From assembly GCA_024036415.1 (NCBI GenBank), contig JAMWET010000668.1, positions 310,001 to 374,000 on the forward strand: a DNA stretch of 64,000 bases. Reading direction: 5' to 3'. The DNA is from Prochilodus magdalenae. Lineage: Eukaryota > Chordata > Actinopteri > Characiformes > Prochilodontidae. The notes under the pieces were generated by a model. It ran no database searches. It saw only the letters and a program-made list of their open reading frames with translations, and was not told the DNA's origin. Of the stretch, positions 37,591 to 49,754 are shown piece by piece. Position 1 is the first letter of the stretch; each line of letters begins with the position of its first letter. Made by a program: the position numbers and the translations under genes.

Positions 37591-39593
37591 GAGTCAAGTT
37601 TGTTGCATTGTGTAACAGTTTAGTAATTTGGAATGGGCCCATTCATAAAACAAGCAGGTAAAAACGTCAACTCCCAAATCATTAATTGGATTCTTTATCT
37701 GACAACTTTAAGTTAATTTTCTGTAACATTGAAGAGACTAATAAGAGGACCAGTTCCAGCTTTATAAACAACCTATTAATGGTACCTTGCATGGTGCCTT
37801 ACTGTAAAACAGCTAATCAGGAAAGAGTTTATCAAATTATTTATGTTGCCACCAAAAAAAGGAAAAACTGCTTGTTCCATTCCAAAACAAAGGGTTGTGT
37901 GTGGTCATGTAAAAACGATTCTGGGCTTTTTTCGCCTTGACCACAGACATGCACACATACTATGAAGACAGGAAAGAACAGTTTAAATAGAGGATTTAAA
38001 ACACTAAAAGAATTTTAAGGCACATCCTAATGTGACTACTGACATAGCATTAAGAGTAAAGCATGAGGGTATGTTGTCTTTTTTTAAGGATAACTTTGTC
38101 ATATAGTGTCAGAAACAACATAAGAAAGACTAATCAGAACAGTTTCACATGGCTTGGAGTAACTGACTGATAATTTAAGCACACACTTTACTCCATGCTA
38201 ATTGGTGGAGTATAAACTTCCAGTACTTTTTAGGCTACATAAGCCTTGTAGATCCAGTGTAAGAATAAAGCCAACTTCTGCCCAGAGGTGCAGCCATTGT
38301 GTAAGAATGACACTAAAGCACTAAAGATTTAAAAAACATTTGAATGCTTCCCAGAGCTATGCCCCATTTCTCAACAACAATATCTCTGTTTGGAGAAGAA
38401 CTAAGCTCACCACAAACCCAGGAGATACAAGTAATGTGTGCCAAAAGACATATAGTGATGAACCTCAGCAACATTTGTGTGTGTGAGTGTGTGTGTGTGT
38501 GGGTGTGTGGGTGTGTGCATTTATCCATTTGTGGGATGAAATCTACCAGCTTTATATATATAAAAAAAAAAAAAAAACCTTTCTTTAGGGACATTTAATG
38601 GCAACATAGGTTAGCTCTCCATGATGAAAGAAATCTGAACTTTTTTCTCTTTCAGATTAAAGCTAGAGAAGGGTTAGGTGGAGCCAGCAGCGTGTAGAGT
38701 AGCATAAACCGTTCCTCAATTAAAACTGTTAACTGTTGCTCCCTCACTGAACAAGTAATGACCAGGGTTGGGATGTAATTGATAAAAGCTTTCAGAACAC
38801 ATAATCCATGCACTAAAGTTTATGCTAAGGCTTTAATTGAAATCGGAATATCTGTATGGGCATGTGCAGTCTATTATATGTTTACTGTGTGTCAAATGTG
38901 TAAAAAAATTTTTTGTTAGAATGACATTTTGAACCTCCGTCTTCTTCTTGAAGAGAGAGAGTGTGTCTTTCTTTAGGATCTGCATGTAAAGTGTGTAAGT
39001 GAGAGAATGTGTGTGTGTGTATTTGTGTGTGTGTGTGCAGAGAGCCAGGCTAAGCTGGTTAAGATATTTACAGGATTTGTTTTGTTGTTGACACTTTTTT
39101 CCCTGATCTGATTAAAGCCAGGGTTTCTCTCTCACTCAGCTGAGCACAGATACAAATCACTCACTTTAACCCTGAAGTACTCTTATTTGGGAAAAATCAC
39201 TCACAGCTTATGATTCAGCAGGGGTGAGGTAATGAGTGACAGTGAGAAAGCGAAAGAGAGAAAGAAAGAAATGGAGAGGGGAAAGAAAAATATTGCAAAT
39301 AAGATGTTTTTGTAACCGTATTGGTAAGAATAGTCTGACATTATAAATCTGGCTTGACTGATGGCCATTAATGCTGGCCAAATTGGGCTTACAATTCCCT
39401 CTCACTCTCTCTTGTACACACACACATGCACACACACTGTAAGCTCCTGACCCGTACAAAAAGGGCTGCTCTGAGCGATCAACTAAGACATCCACCCAGT
39501 CAGAGAGAGAGAGGTTTGGGGTCAGGGTAAGTGGCAGTGCCCGGCTGTCAGAAACCTTTAAAGCTTGCCTGAAGCTTTAGAGCAGCATAAAAA

Positions 39594-39642
<49 letters not shown>

Positions 39643-40231
39643 AACACACTTGTCTTTTTTGAAGACTTTTTTCCATCCCCTCTAATGCTATTGGTACAGC
39701 CCTATCTCTGGCAGGACATGCACATCCTCTTAACTTAGTTTTTGATTAAAACACCCTCCCACCCCAACAAAAAAGGAAAAAAAAGAAACTCCAATCAAAA
39801 TCGGAACAGGATCAAAACCACAATTGGGGGGCACTGCTAACGAGACCCAAAAACCCATCAGTGCTGCCCCACGGCTGTTTCCCCCTGCAGCTCCTTTTCA
39901 AACATACACTCAAACTATCAAACTGGTTCAATCACACACTCTGCTGCTCAGTGTCAGTCCCAACCCGAACTGAGACGCTCATCTGACCGCAAAACACGAC
40001 AGTGTGAAGTCTATAAAACAGGAGAGATTTTTTAAAGCTGGCAGGTAAAAAATTGGCATGATGATGCTATAAAACATATAGGCCACAAATGTGTATGCGA
40101 AATACAGCCATTCTACGATTTTGGATAGTAAATAAATGGCTATTGTTTTGTAGACATTGTGACCCCTGACTTCCATCATTGCTGCTCAGAAAAGGTAAAA
40201 ATAAATCAATCAAAGAAGCTATATGGGACAT
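37591..40231. other. Intronic stretch with GT/CA patches, no gene recognised
   Basis: GT array at 38476-38518, short GT patch near 39010, CA array at 39595-39649, GA-rich patch near 39240-39290. The remainder is unique-looking with no coding motif. Confidence 0.55.
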
Positions 40232-40712
40232 ATATACACACATGGACAAAATTGTTGGTACCCCTCGGTTAATGAAAGAAAAACCCACAATGGTAACAGA
40301 AATAACTTAAATCTGATAAAAGTAATAATAAATAAAAATTCTATTAAAATGAACAAATGAAAGTCAAATGAAAATCTGAAAGATTGCTTTTCAACCATGC
40401 TTCAACAGAATTATTAAAAATAATTTAAACTCCTGAAACAGGCCTGGACAGAAATGATGGTGCCCCTGAAAAATGTGACCAAAGGGACATGTCAAATCAA
40501 GGTGTGTCCACTAATTAGCATCACTACAATCTTGTAATCAGTCAGTGGGCCTATATATAGGGCTACAGGTAGTCACTGTGCTGTTTGGTGACAAGGTGTG
40601 TACCACACTCAACATGGACCAGAGGAAGCAAAGGAAAGAGTTGTCTCAGGACATTAGAAAGAAAATTATAGACAAGCATGTTAAAGGTAAAGGTACAAAA
40701 GGAGAATTAGAT
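40232..40712 (+). mobile_element. 5' end fragment of a second Tc1-like family
   Basis: The outer motif ggacaaaattgttggtaccc (40244) and the inner motif ggacagaaatgatggtgccc (40446) are direct copies 202 bp apart, which is again the IR/DR end architecture. Downstream, an ATG at 40614 begins MDQRKQRKELSQDIRKKIID, the start of a Tc1-type transposase helix-turn-helix. The family homology stops at about 40.70 kb within the HTH (after GKGT); a stop codon follows at 40725. The rest of the element, including its right end, is absent, so this is a truncated copy of a different family from 36.2 kb. Confidence 0.8.
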
Positions 40713-40852
40713 AAAGCATGTGTGTGATCTATTTTTCCCTCTGGGTCAAGTGATGTGTCCAGTTTGGAGTGTCCAGTGACCCAGCCATAGAGCTTAGGCT
40801 CAGAAATCCCCTTGTCACCACACACCTAAACACACTGCTTTATCCACACAAC

Positions 40853-41160
40853 CCTCTATTTATCTCGCTCTCTCTCTCCCTCCTTCTCTCTCTCACTCTA
40901 TGCTTACTCTCTTTCACTCTCACTTTTCATTCTTCTCATTTGGTATTAATCTTTTTCCTTTTCTAGCTCTCTTTTTTCCTTCTTCGTTTTTTTCTTTTTT
41001 ATTCTTTCCTGCTTTTCTCTTCTTTCTTTTTTTCTCTGTCTTCCACTTTTCTTTTTCAACACATTTCCCTTAGTTTCTATCTCTATCTACTGTCTCTTTT
41101 CTTTGTATACTCTTCTTCCCCTTTTTTCTTTCTCTTTCTAAATCCCTATATTCTTTACAT
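40853..41160. repeat. Polypyrimidine tract
   Basis: CT-rich plus-strand tract of about 300 bp, purine-rich in the tenm3 transcript orientation. Confidence 0.85.
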
Positions 41161-41164
41161 ATCC

Positions 41165-42395
41165 ACTTCTCAGCCTTTAACAAATGTAATTACCTTTCTC
41201 TGTATTTTAAGCTTAGCATAAAATGAAAATGACTTGAAGTTCGAACGGTCAACTGCAGTTATTATCTTTGGAGTCTTGTTTTACGGTCATGAGACCCATC
41301 CTTTACTTTTGTTTTTGTCTTCTGTTGACATTAAACCAAACAGGAAAAAAAATCCTATTTACATATATGTTGCAAAAAAAAAACACTTAAAAAAAAGTAA
41401 TTTGAAAACAGGAAAACACAAACAGCCGTCAATCATTCAGACGCCACAGACTGCCTGGGTCCTGTGTGGACAAAATAGTGTGTAAACAGAAAAGCACTTG
41501 ATATGGCTGGAGAGTTTTACCTACAAGGCCACCAATATGTACAATAGCATGAAAGTGAGGGAAAAAAGATTGCAGTACCAATAATAGCACTAGTTTCTAG
41601 TACAATCTATGCCATTAAATATCCACAGTTAAATATACAATCAAATACAGTGTGGTTTATTTTAAAAAAAGTTCCCTCTTATTAGTGGAAGTGGCTGCAT
41701 CAAGATGCACCCAGTGATGACATAGACATTCAATGAATTAAAAAAAGTCCTCTGCTCTGAAGCAGACACATGAGACTAAGTCCATCATCCCCAACACCAA
41801 GCATCAGCCTGAGGGGTATAAAGCCCATGACCTCACTGTTGCTCTGGAAGATGGTTCAGGATGGTGGTGGCAACCCAGGTTAACACCACACAAGGTTAAC
41901 TTTGCCTTACCTTTTATCTGACAAAGTCTCAAACTACTACTTTACTTCTGGGTCTGCTGAAAAGTAAGAAAAGACATATTGTCTTTTGTTTGAAGCCTGA
42001 TGCTGTGGTCTGATAACATGCTAAATCATAAACTATACCATTCAGGCATAATATCTGCAGCACTGTTTAATTCAATAGCTCGTCTATTTTAGGTGATCTA
42101 TCTAAAACCTAAAACAGGCAACGTGTTTAAATTTTCACTGTTGCTTATGTGGGATAAAAGTGTTTTTATCAAAAAAAAAAAAAACGTTTGTATGGAAAAT
42201 CATTTTTCACTGTCTTTGAGGGCTGTCACCACAGCAAATCTGTGCACACCTGCATATTTGTTCACCAGCACACATGCTTGCACACACATACACACATTGT
42301 CAAAGGTCCAAAGCTGCTTTCAGTAATATTAAATACATTAAAGGGAATGAATTTGTAGCCATCAGAGACATTAAAGCTCAAATCCATCTCATAAT
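41165..42395. other. Intronic stretch, no gene recognised
   Basis: A-rich words near 41345-41400 and 42170. A repeat-free block at 41.69-41.94 kb has balanced composition but no open frame or family motif I can name. Confidence 0.5.
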
Positions 42396-42396
42396 G

Positions 42397-42398
<2 letters not shown>

Positions 42399-42437
<39 letters not shown>

Positions 42438-42446
42438 AACACAAAC

Positions 42447-42477
<31 letters not shown>
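42399..42477. repeat. CA microsatellite
   Basis: About 78 bp of CA repeat with CACGTGAACACAAACA and CAAACA interruptions. Confidence 0.95.
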
Positions 42478-42479
42478 GT

Positions 42480-44140
42480 CATTGAGCCTATTCAGCATCT
42501 CACTCTTCTTAATTATGTCAAAATGTGGTAATGAAAGCGATTAGAGCGAGTTTTTTAAAGGTTATTCATATACAACACAGAATCTTAATAAACCAGTTTT
42601 CCTGGGAATAATTTAAAAGATGTTTTTCACGAGAAGGGAAAAAATGGAACAAAAGATAATTAATTAGTGCTTGGTTTTTAAAACTTTCTACATGTGTCAG
42701 CAGATTGAAGCTTCTCCTTGTAAAATAGCTAAAAAAAGCAACTAAAGTATAAATAAACAGATGTGTGTGTATGTATGTGTGCATAACTGTTTGCTGTGTG
42801 TTCTGTGTATGGATGTCTGTTGACACATGCTTGTCTGTACATGTGCATATTGTGATGTGTGAGTCTCTATGTGTGTGTTTTGTTCATCCGTGTTGTCTAT
42901 GCTTGTGTGTGCATGTGTGTGTATGTGTGTTGTGTTGCTTTCTCTTCAAAAAAAAGTCATTGTCATGTGGCGGAAGTTGTGGAAAGGAGATACAATAGCA
43001 GCGTCTGTCACCTGAGCATCTGAGCATTCACATCCGTCATGCCTACTTTCGGAGGAAGAGAGATAGAAAAGAGATAGATTGCGGTTCCTTGTTTCCTGTA
43101 GTTCTATCTCTCGCTCCATCACTCCTTCAGGTTTTAAGCCTGATCAAATTTGCACTTCAAACCTACTCGCTGGGCTAATCAGCTATTGTGTGTGTTCGTT
43201 CATGCAGAAGGAGCATTCCAGAGACATCTAGGTGAGGTATCTAAGCACCCTGCATGCGCACACACACACACCACATGTGTGGTTCTGACTGATCATATGT
43301 GGGATTTTTTAAAGATTTTTACAGATTTTGTGTATGGTTCTATTAAGCACTAAAATACTTGACATTGTAACATCAGTTCCTTATAGAACAAAACATAATG
43401 AACCAGTTTAAAGCACAATTTTACCATTTCAAGGATCATTTAAGCCTGACACGGTTCTGATAAAACTCATGGTTTTAAAGGTAGGCCACTGCTAGTTCTA
43501 AAGAACCCTTGGAGAACCTTAGGTAGTGCATGTGGTGTGTATTCTGAAGGGAGCATGTATTGATCAGAGAGTCTGAGTGTAAGCAGCAAGTGTGAGTCTT
43601 AGTACATTATTTTAGTTTAGGCTTGTTATTTTAGTTGCAGCCATTGTACAATTACAAATCTTTACAAAACATCTGTCAGGCTCAAATATGGAGTATTTCA
43701 TTACAGTGAATCTTTTACTCTGATGGACAGAACTGAAGCTCTACACACAATGCAGTGTTTAATGAAACAACCTAACCCGCTGGTTAGCATGTGCAAGTCA
43801 AGGTGCAAGTCATTCAAAACAGATTCTGTGTTGAGTCGTGATTCAGGTCAACACGTGACTTTAGTGCCCTAGTCTGCCGAATACAGAGCATGAGGTGAGG
43901 TATTGGGACAGATTAGAGGAGCTGTGGAAAAAAACACCACATCACTCTGCTGTTATGCAAGTTGGAACACACCCTGAAAGAAAATACAATGAGTTGTAGT
44001 GTAGGACAGGCCTTGTACATGTACACAGTGTGTGTGCATATGATTGTGTGTGCGAGTATTTCATGCATTAGTATGTTTGTGCTTATGTGAACAGTGTGTG
44101 AATAATTTTCTCCCCCTTACATATTCATTTACATATAATA
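42480..44140. other. Intronic stretch, no gene recognised
   Basis: An AT-rich repeat-free block at 42.48-42.73 kb contains ataattaattagt. A TG-rich patch follows at 42.76-42.94 kb. No coding motif. Confidence 0.5.
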
Positions 44141-44659
44141 GGATGCAAAAATGTAGGCAGCTGGAAAATGTAATTAATCAAAGCTGAGCACAAAGAGTTT
44201 ATTTGCCACTAATATTACAAATGCTAAAAACATTGATGCAATTTTGATGATATGATGTGTGAGCCCTGAATTTACAGTTATTAGCCAGTACCTAGTTTAT
44301 CTATTCAATCCTTTATTAAATCAAGTGTGCTGCTGATGGGTAAATCACCGCATTACCAGCTGTCATTATGCTATAGCTGTTTGGGTTTATCAATACTTCA
44401 TCATGTTCAAGGGTGCTTGTGACTGACATCAATCAAATCCATGCAATGATTGAGGGCTTCTGGAAAAATCTCAGTCAAAAGATATAATTAATTCTGACAA
44501 ATAAAGAAATTCCTTTTACTTTTTACTTTACTTGTTAATTTGCATTTAATGCTATATTGTCCATTTTAACAGTTTAAATACACTTTTAACTGTTAAATAC
44601 ACAATGATACACAATGATAATTATGTTAAGGTGCCTACAACTTTTGCACAGTAGTGTAT
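44141..44659. mobile_element. Possible short TIR element (Tc1-like MITE relic)
   Basis: The right end, reversed, reads tactgtgcaaaagttgtagg, and the left end reads ggatgcaaaaatgtaggcag. Both resemble the GTGCAAAAGT...AGGCACC terminal motif of fish Tc1 families. The interior of about 0.5 kb has no transposase homology and looks unique, so two unrelated ends flanking genomic sequence is an alternative. The donor of tenm3 exon 2 lies 0.3 kb beyond the right end. Confidence 0.4.
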
Positions 44660-44957
44660 GTGCAAAGTATATGTGCAAAATGTTTGTGTATGTGTGTACA
44701 TTCTTTAAACCTACACACAGATACATACACTTTTTCAGAAATACACACAAAAACGTGTTAGACTGTGACTATGTATGTGAGAACGCATTTTACAGGTAGA
44801 GTGCATTTATATGCTGGAGCATGTGAACGTGAAGCATTAACTCTGTGAGTTGGCTCCACAGGTGAGTGCACAGGTTGAGATGTTACAGGTCTTTGCCAGT
44901 TGGGTAAGAGTAGGATTATAGGAGCTGTTTTGCATGCATGCTTTTTTGTCCACTCAC

Positions 44958-45236
44958 CATTATCACTGTCGGATTTGTTCTCGTGCTCCGTGTCTGTCAG
45001 TGTTAGGGCTGAGTTTGATCTGCTGGACAGGCAGGAGTTCCTGCCGGCCTTTACCCCCCTGCCCCACAGCCTCATGGCACGTTCCGGTGACATCACCCCC
45101 TCCCCCTCGGTGTCAACGTCAGAGCCAGCCGAGTATCCAGCCGTCCGGTGAGGGAGGCCCATTTCCGCGCAAAATGCCAAACCGCGCCGAGCAGCTGGCT
45201 CACAGATGCCCAGCTGCCTAAGGTTGAAGTTCTGCC
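44958..45236 (-). CDS. tenm3: Teneurin-3 coding exon 2 (intracellular domain, continued)
   Basis: This exon encodes residues 78 (split Gly) to 170, plus one base of codon 171. The acceptor reads tgtgtttccag then GGCAGAAC, with a branch-like CTAAT about 30 nt upstream. The donor is the full consensus G|gtgagt (44957-44952). It is 279 nt, phase 1 at both ends, so it could be skipped without a frameshift. Recognisable teneurin blocks are [61 protein letters not shown] and [20 protein letters not shown]. All lie in the cytoplasmic N-terminal domain, ahead of the proline-rich stretches and the membrane span. The segment after GLPHR (TAGYSAGSD) differs slightly from the mammalian teneurin-3 form I remember. 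Splicing from exon 1 gives Gln77-Gly-Gln with no stop. The frame stays open 197 nt into the intron, so retention would add a 66-residue tail. Confidence 0.93.
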
Positions 45237-45360
45237 CTGGAAACACAGACACGTACATGCTATTAGCTGTATATCTAATATCTATATCAAACACTCAGAA
45301 AAAAATAAAAAGTGCTTTTAAAAAAGTGCCAATATTCATCTTATTTATAATCAATTAGAC

Positions 45361-45446
45361 AAAACTATTGCCAAATAAATTAAGGCAAAGAAAAATTATA
45401 TATATATATTATTTTCCTTTGCCCTGATTTATTTGGCAATAGTTTT
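45361..45446. repeat. 86-bp near-perfect palindrome 125 nt upstream of tenm3 exon 2
   Basis: The left arm 45361-45390 (aaaactattgccaaataaat...) and the right arm 45417-45446 are inverted copies matching at 28 of 30 positions. The 26-nt AT-rich centre is itself close to palindromic, so the transcript could form one long hairpin. It could be the core of a small MITE. No target duplication is evident. Confidence 0.85.
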
Positions 45447-46497
45447 GCAGTTGTCTCTGGCAATAACACAACCATGCTGCAATTATGTATGGATTATTTC
45501 TCACTCGTATCTCTTTAGAAACAGTACTTTTGTGGTGCAATAGAAATATTTTATTATTTATAATTAGATGAACAGCTACTGTTATGTCTAGTTTTATGAA
45601 AAAAATATAGATATAAAGTGAATATATATGAAAATAGCAAAATGAGAGGAATAACTCAAGACAACAAGGGGTTGGTAGTTGACAAACTGCAAATAAGTCA
45701 TCATTAATAGCATTTTATGTTTAGATACCAAAAGGCCATATATGCTGATTCTGCTCTAAATGCAACAGAAAAAGGAACTTTGTTAAAGCACAAGTTGACA
45801 GGTAAATGACCTGCTGGCATCAAGGGAGCCATTTGAAGCACGGAGCAATGAAAAGATCTCTGCCACAGAAGAAAAGAAAACGAAAAAGCAGAGTAATAGC
45901 AACAGTTTCTTTTCTTTTGACTTTTTTGACTCTATAAATTCACCTAAATCATACCTTACCCCAGACAAAACAGAAAAAGGAGCATCTGTAAACAACAATG
46001 TCCTACATGCATCCTCATGACAAACCTACATGACAAAAAAATAATAATACAATAATACATACATAATGCATCATATAATGCAAAATAAATCTATTTTAAA
46101 ACGTACAAAAAATCTCGTTTTCAAAAATGTAGTTAAGCTAGTTTGAAGAATAAGTTTACTGCCTCCAGCCATCACATTAATGTAACATTCCATCACCAGC
46201 ACACCTCATTCAACAAAAAGGAAATATAATTTGGTTTATATAAATGTTATATTTATATTTTATATTAACATTTTTAGTTTTTAAGTGTAACATTTTAAGT
46301 GTAATTATGTAAACACACCCTCTATAAAGAAGATGGTAATATACAATCTTGAGACTATTAAGTCTTATCAGACACTTAAATATCTGCAACCCACTCTACC
46401 AGGTGTCAGTACACTGAGAGTGGAACTGTGATCAGCTCTGCAACCACAAACACGTACTCTGCTGCTATACTGCTTGCCCACGGCTCTCCCTCATAAA

Positions 46498-46500
<3 letters not shown>

Positions 46501-46565
<65 letters not shown>

Positions 46566-46845
46566 TAAACAGACACTTACAGTGCACTTACAGACAGAGC
46601 ACCTAGCCAAAAATGTAGCATTAAGCAATATTTACACTAATTTCATATACAATACTGATTCTAAACATTATTTAAAATAATGCCGTGCAAGAAGAAAAAT
46701 CACTATTAGCACATGACTGTCTTCACCAATCAGCAATTTTACAATTAAATTCTAATCTTTTTTAATTGCATCAAAAGTACAAATTGAGTTAAAAGGTTAT
46801 GAGTGGAGTTTTACACACACACACACACACATACACACACGCACA
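46501..46845. repeat. Two CA microsatellites
   Basis: An uninterrupted (AC)31 lies at 46501-46563, the longest pure dinucleotide run in this intron and a likely polymorphic marker. A shorter CA array lies at 46812-46845. Confidence 0.97.
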
Positions 46846-47054
46846 GTAAGAGGTAATGTGGTACAGATGGAGAGGAGATGGCTTAACCATGCTGTGGTGG
46901 CTTGGCATTCAGGTTGGTGGTTAAAGGGCTTCTATTCTGGCTGCTGATTTATAAGTATCTCTAGGCTCTCAATGTGTGAACTGGCTTCAAATACAAAGCA
47001 GCTACCACCAAAATAACAACAACACCACTAACAACAGAGAGATTGTTCTACATC

Positions 47055-47802
47055 TATGGTACATAATATCAAAGGGATCATGCCAAAAACAATACTGCAT
47101 GGCCATGATCCTTGCACCCTCAGACAGCAATGTGCTAAAACATTAATAGCACTTTTAGACACTATTTTGAAATCATGGCCACAATGTCTACTGGGATAAA
47201 GTAGAGAAAGACTAGTTCAAAACTCTGCATTTGCAATGCCATGGGTGATTTGCACAGACTTGCAACGCTGATGGTACCATTTATGCTGAACAATATAAAC
47301 AGCTACTCTAACATATGATGCCATCCAAATGACATCTTTTTCAGAGAAAGCTTTGCTTATTTTAGCAAGACAATGCCCAACCACATATTATATGGCTCTA
47401 TAGTAAAAGAGACCAGGTGCTAAGGGTTTCTCCATGCTGTCCATACCCAACACCCACTGAAACTTTTGGCACATATTGAAACACAAAATACAATAAAGGA
47501 GGCCCCAAACTGTTGAGAAGCGGAAATACTTTATCAAGCAAGAAAGTGAAACATTTAACCTTCAAAACTACAGCAACTGTATTCTCAGTTCCCAAACACT
47601 TAAAGACTGCTGTTCAAAGAATGGACTATGAACATAGTGGTAAAAACGAACCTGTTCCAACATTTTTAAAACATGTTACTGACAACAAATTTAAAATAGA
47701 TATGTACTGTATAGTTTCAATATTTGATACAATGTCTTTGTACTATAAATATATGGGTTAATAGGGTTAAATGACTTAACACATCATTGCATTCCATTAT
47801 AC
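47055..47802 (+). pseudogene. Tc1/mariner-superfamily transposase relic, third family
   Basis: The plus strand retains pieces of a common fish IS630-type transposase. These are an HTH-side segment around 47080-47140, an internal deletion, then a core around 47240-47345 (catgggtgatttgcac region). A DDE-like QDNAQPH follows at about 47369, and a C-terminal segment (SSKKVKHLTFKTTATVFSVP) leads to the family's terminal TAA at 47641. The recognisable 3' UTR runs to about 47.80 kb. At least two frameshifts and an in-frame stop are visible. The strand is opposite to tenm3. No TIRs were found, so this is an old, end-trimmed copy. Confidence 0.72.
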
Positions 47803-48051
47803 AACATAATAATAATTGTATATAGCACTCTAATTCAATTAAATTGTTATAGCTTTAATTGCACATCATAAATTATGCTTAATCAAAATTGTTATTAATT
47901 TATTTATTTACTAAAAACAAGGAACTACAAGGCAGTAGCAGAATTTTGAGTTTATTTAATGGGTCTCAAAGCACATGAATCAGCTCTGCATATATTCCTG
48001 CTGGACCTCAAACTTGTACTATTTCATGTGTATTTTAGTTTCATTGTTCCA

Positions 48052-48053
<2 letters not shown>

Positions 48054-48085
<32 letters not shown>

Positions 48086-48140
48086 GAATAATAATAATTA
48101 TAAGTAGTAGTAGTAGAAGAAGAAGAAAAAGAAAAAAAAG
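48054..48140. repeat. AAT/AGT/AAG trinucleotide array
   Basis: AAT repeats pass into AGT, then AAG, then A-rich sequence over about 87 bp. Confidence 0.95.
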
Positions 48141-48144
48141 AATA

Positions 48145-49745
48145 ACCTCTACATCATCGTTAATAATAAATTGACTCATCCTCTAGGTAATGTCATTCAA
48201 GCAGGATTTGCAGTGAAAACTTCTTTTTTTTCTGTAATATTCTCCTTCATTACACTAAATGAGTTGTTTCATGTTAGTTTTTATTCACACCTAGGAATTT
48301 TAATACTCCTAAAAACAATAAAGTCTTACTTAAGTGAAGAAAAAAAAATAAGGCACTGGCTAATGAATATTAAGGAATGCTAAAAAAACACAATTAATTT
48401 TTGAATTTATTAAAGTTAAAAAATCCATTTCAAGTGATACATTTTCAAAGATGCACTCTAATTAAAAGTGGCACAAAGATTTATAATTCATTTCCTTCCT
48501 TTTAATCTAGATCTAATGATTTCCAAACTTGCTATGTTATGTAAAATTAGCCTGTGGATGAGGCCACATTCCACTGGGGCAAGATTATCCACCATGGTGA
48601 GGCTTGTGTGTGTGCGTGTTCATCCCTGAACTCCAGAGGCCAGAAAATAGCATAGAGGGAACACTTTATTCACATTCAGTGCCTTACAAAGACTCTGCCA
48701 AATACTACTGCTGGCTGTTTCTAGCAAATGACTGGAAAAAAAGCATCTGAGTGTGTTTAAAGTTATGAATAATTTATTTAACTTTGGCAGTTACAGTTGA
48801 ACTGTGTAGTTTTAACAGGCCATTATGAATAATTTTTAATAGAGTAAAAATGCAGAAAAGGGCAACAAAGTGGAAAGCGCAAACGACACATCTAGATCAT
48901 GCACTGTATTTGTGACTGAAAATAAATAATCTGATGAAAATGTGCAATAAATCATTTTCCCACTGTAATTTGCAAAATGAAACTTGAGTGTGAAATATCC
49001 TAAAATTAATAAAAATACAATTTTCAACTTATTACATTATTAAATTACATTTCAACTTATAACAATATGATCATTTTTATTTTTTTCCCTATTCAAAGGT
49101 AGACATCTGAGGGAGTGAACTGGTTTCAGCTCACACTGTGAAAGTCCTGCTAAGACTTGAGCGTTTCAGGGGATTAGTTGCTCTAACAAAAGGCAGAAAA
49201 AAATCATTGATCTATTAACAAGAAAGCATACGGGCCATTAACTAGAGTAATAATTGAAGTTGCACAGAAGTTCAATTAAAATCATATAAATTCCAAATGA
49301 ACACCAATTAGTGCAAATGAAATTGTACATGATAAGATAATTAAGCAATTATGGCCTTTCTCTGAAATATTTATGAACTGTTAATTTGACTGTGAAAGCA
49401 ATCAATGAACTGGTAATGACCTTTATGGAACTTTCTTAGGGAAGTGGAGAACACCCCATTACCAGCTATGGGACATTTTCCCCCAGATGAATGTGATACT
49501 AAGCAGGCCCTGTTACTCACTCACTAATTAACTATTTCCGTACGCCGGTCTGGCCCTTCGCAATCGCCCAGATTAATCCAGCGTGCTCCACTTTTTAATG
49601 TGGTCAGCACCCACACTCAAAAATACCAACGAACAAAGCTGATGGTGTGTGCAAAAGCCTTCTGTATGAGCGCTTCAGGGAGACGTCAAGGACAACGTGA
49701 AATCCTCAGCAGCTTGGCAGCGTCTGCACTACATCAGAGAGATTT
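48145..49745. other. Intronic stretch with candidate conserved block
   Basis: No gene. 49.09-49.66 kb is free of simple repeats and dense in TAAT/ATTA cores. It may be a conserved enhancer. Confidence 0.45.
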
Positions 49746-49754
49746 GTAAAGGGG

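Larger units (their letters stand above)
1..44957 (-). other. tenm3: First 45 kb of the tenm3 intron after coding exon 2
   Basis: It begins with the gtgagt donor at 44957 and runs off the left edge, so the intron exceeds 44.9 kb. The next teneurin exon should encode a Pro/His-rich segment of the intracellular domain. I looked for it on the minus strand and did not find it. Very long early introns are usual for vertebrate teneurins. No independent nested gene is recognisable; the longest open frames are simple-sequence artefacts or transposon remains. Confidence 0.8.
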
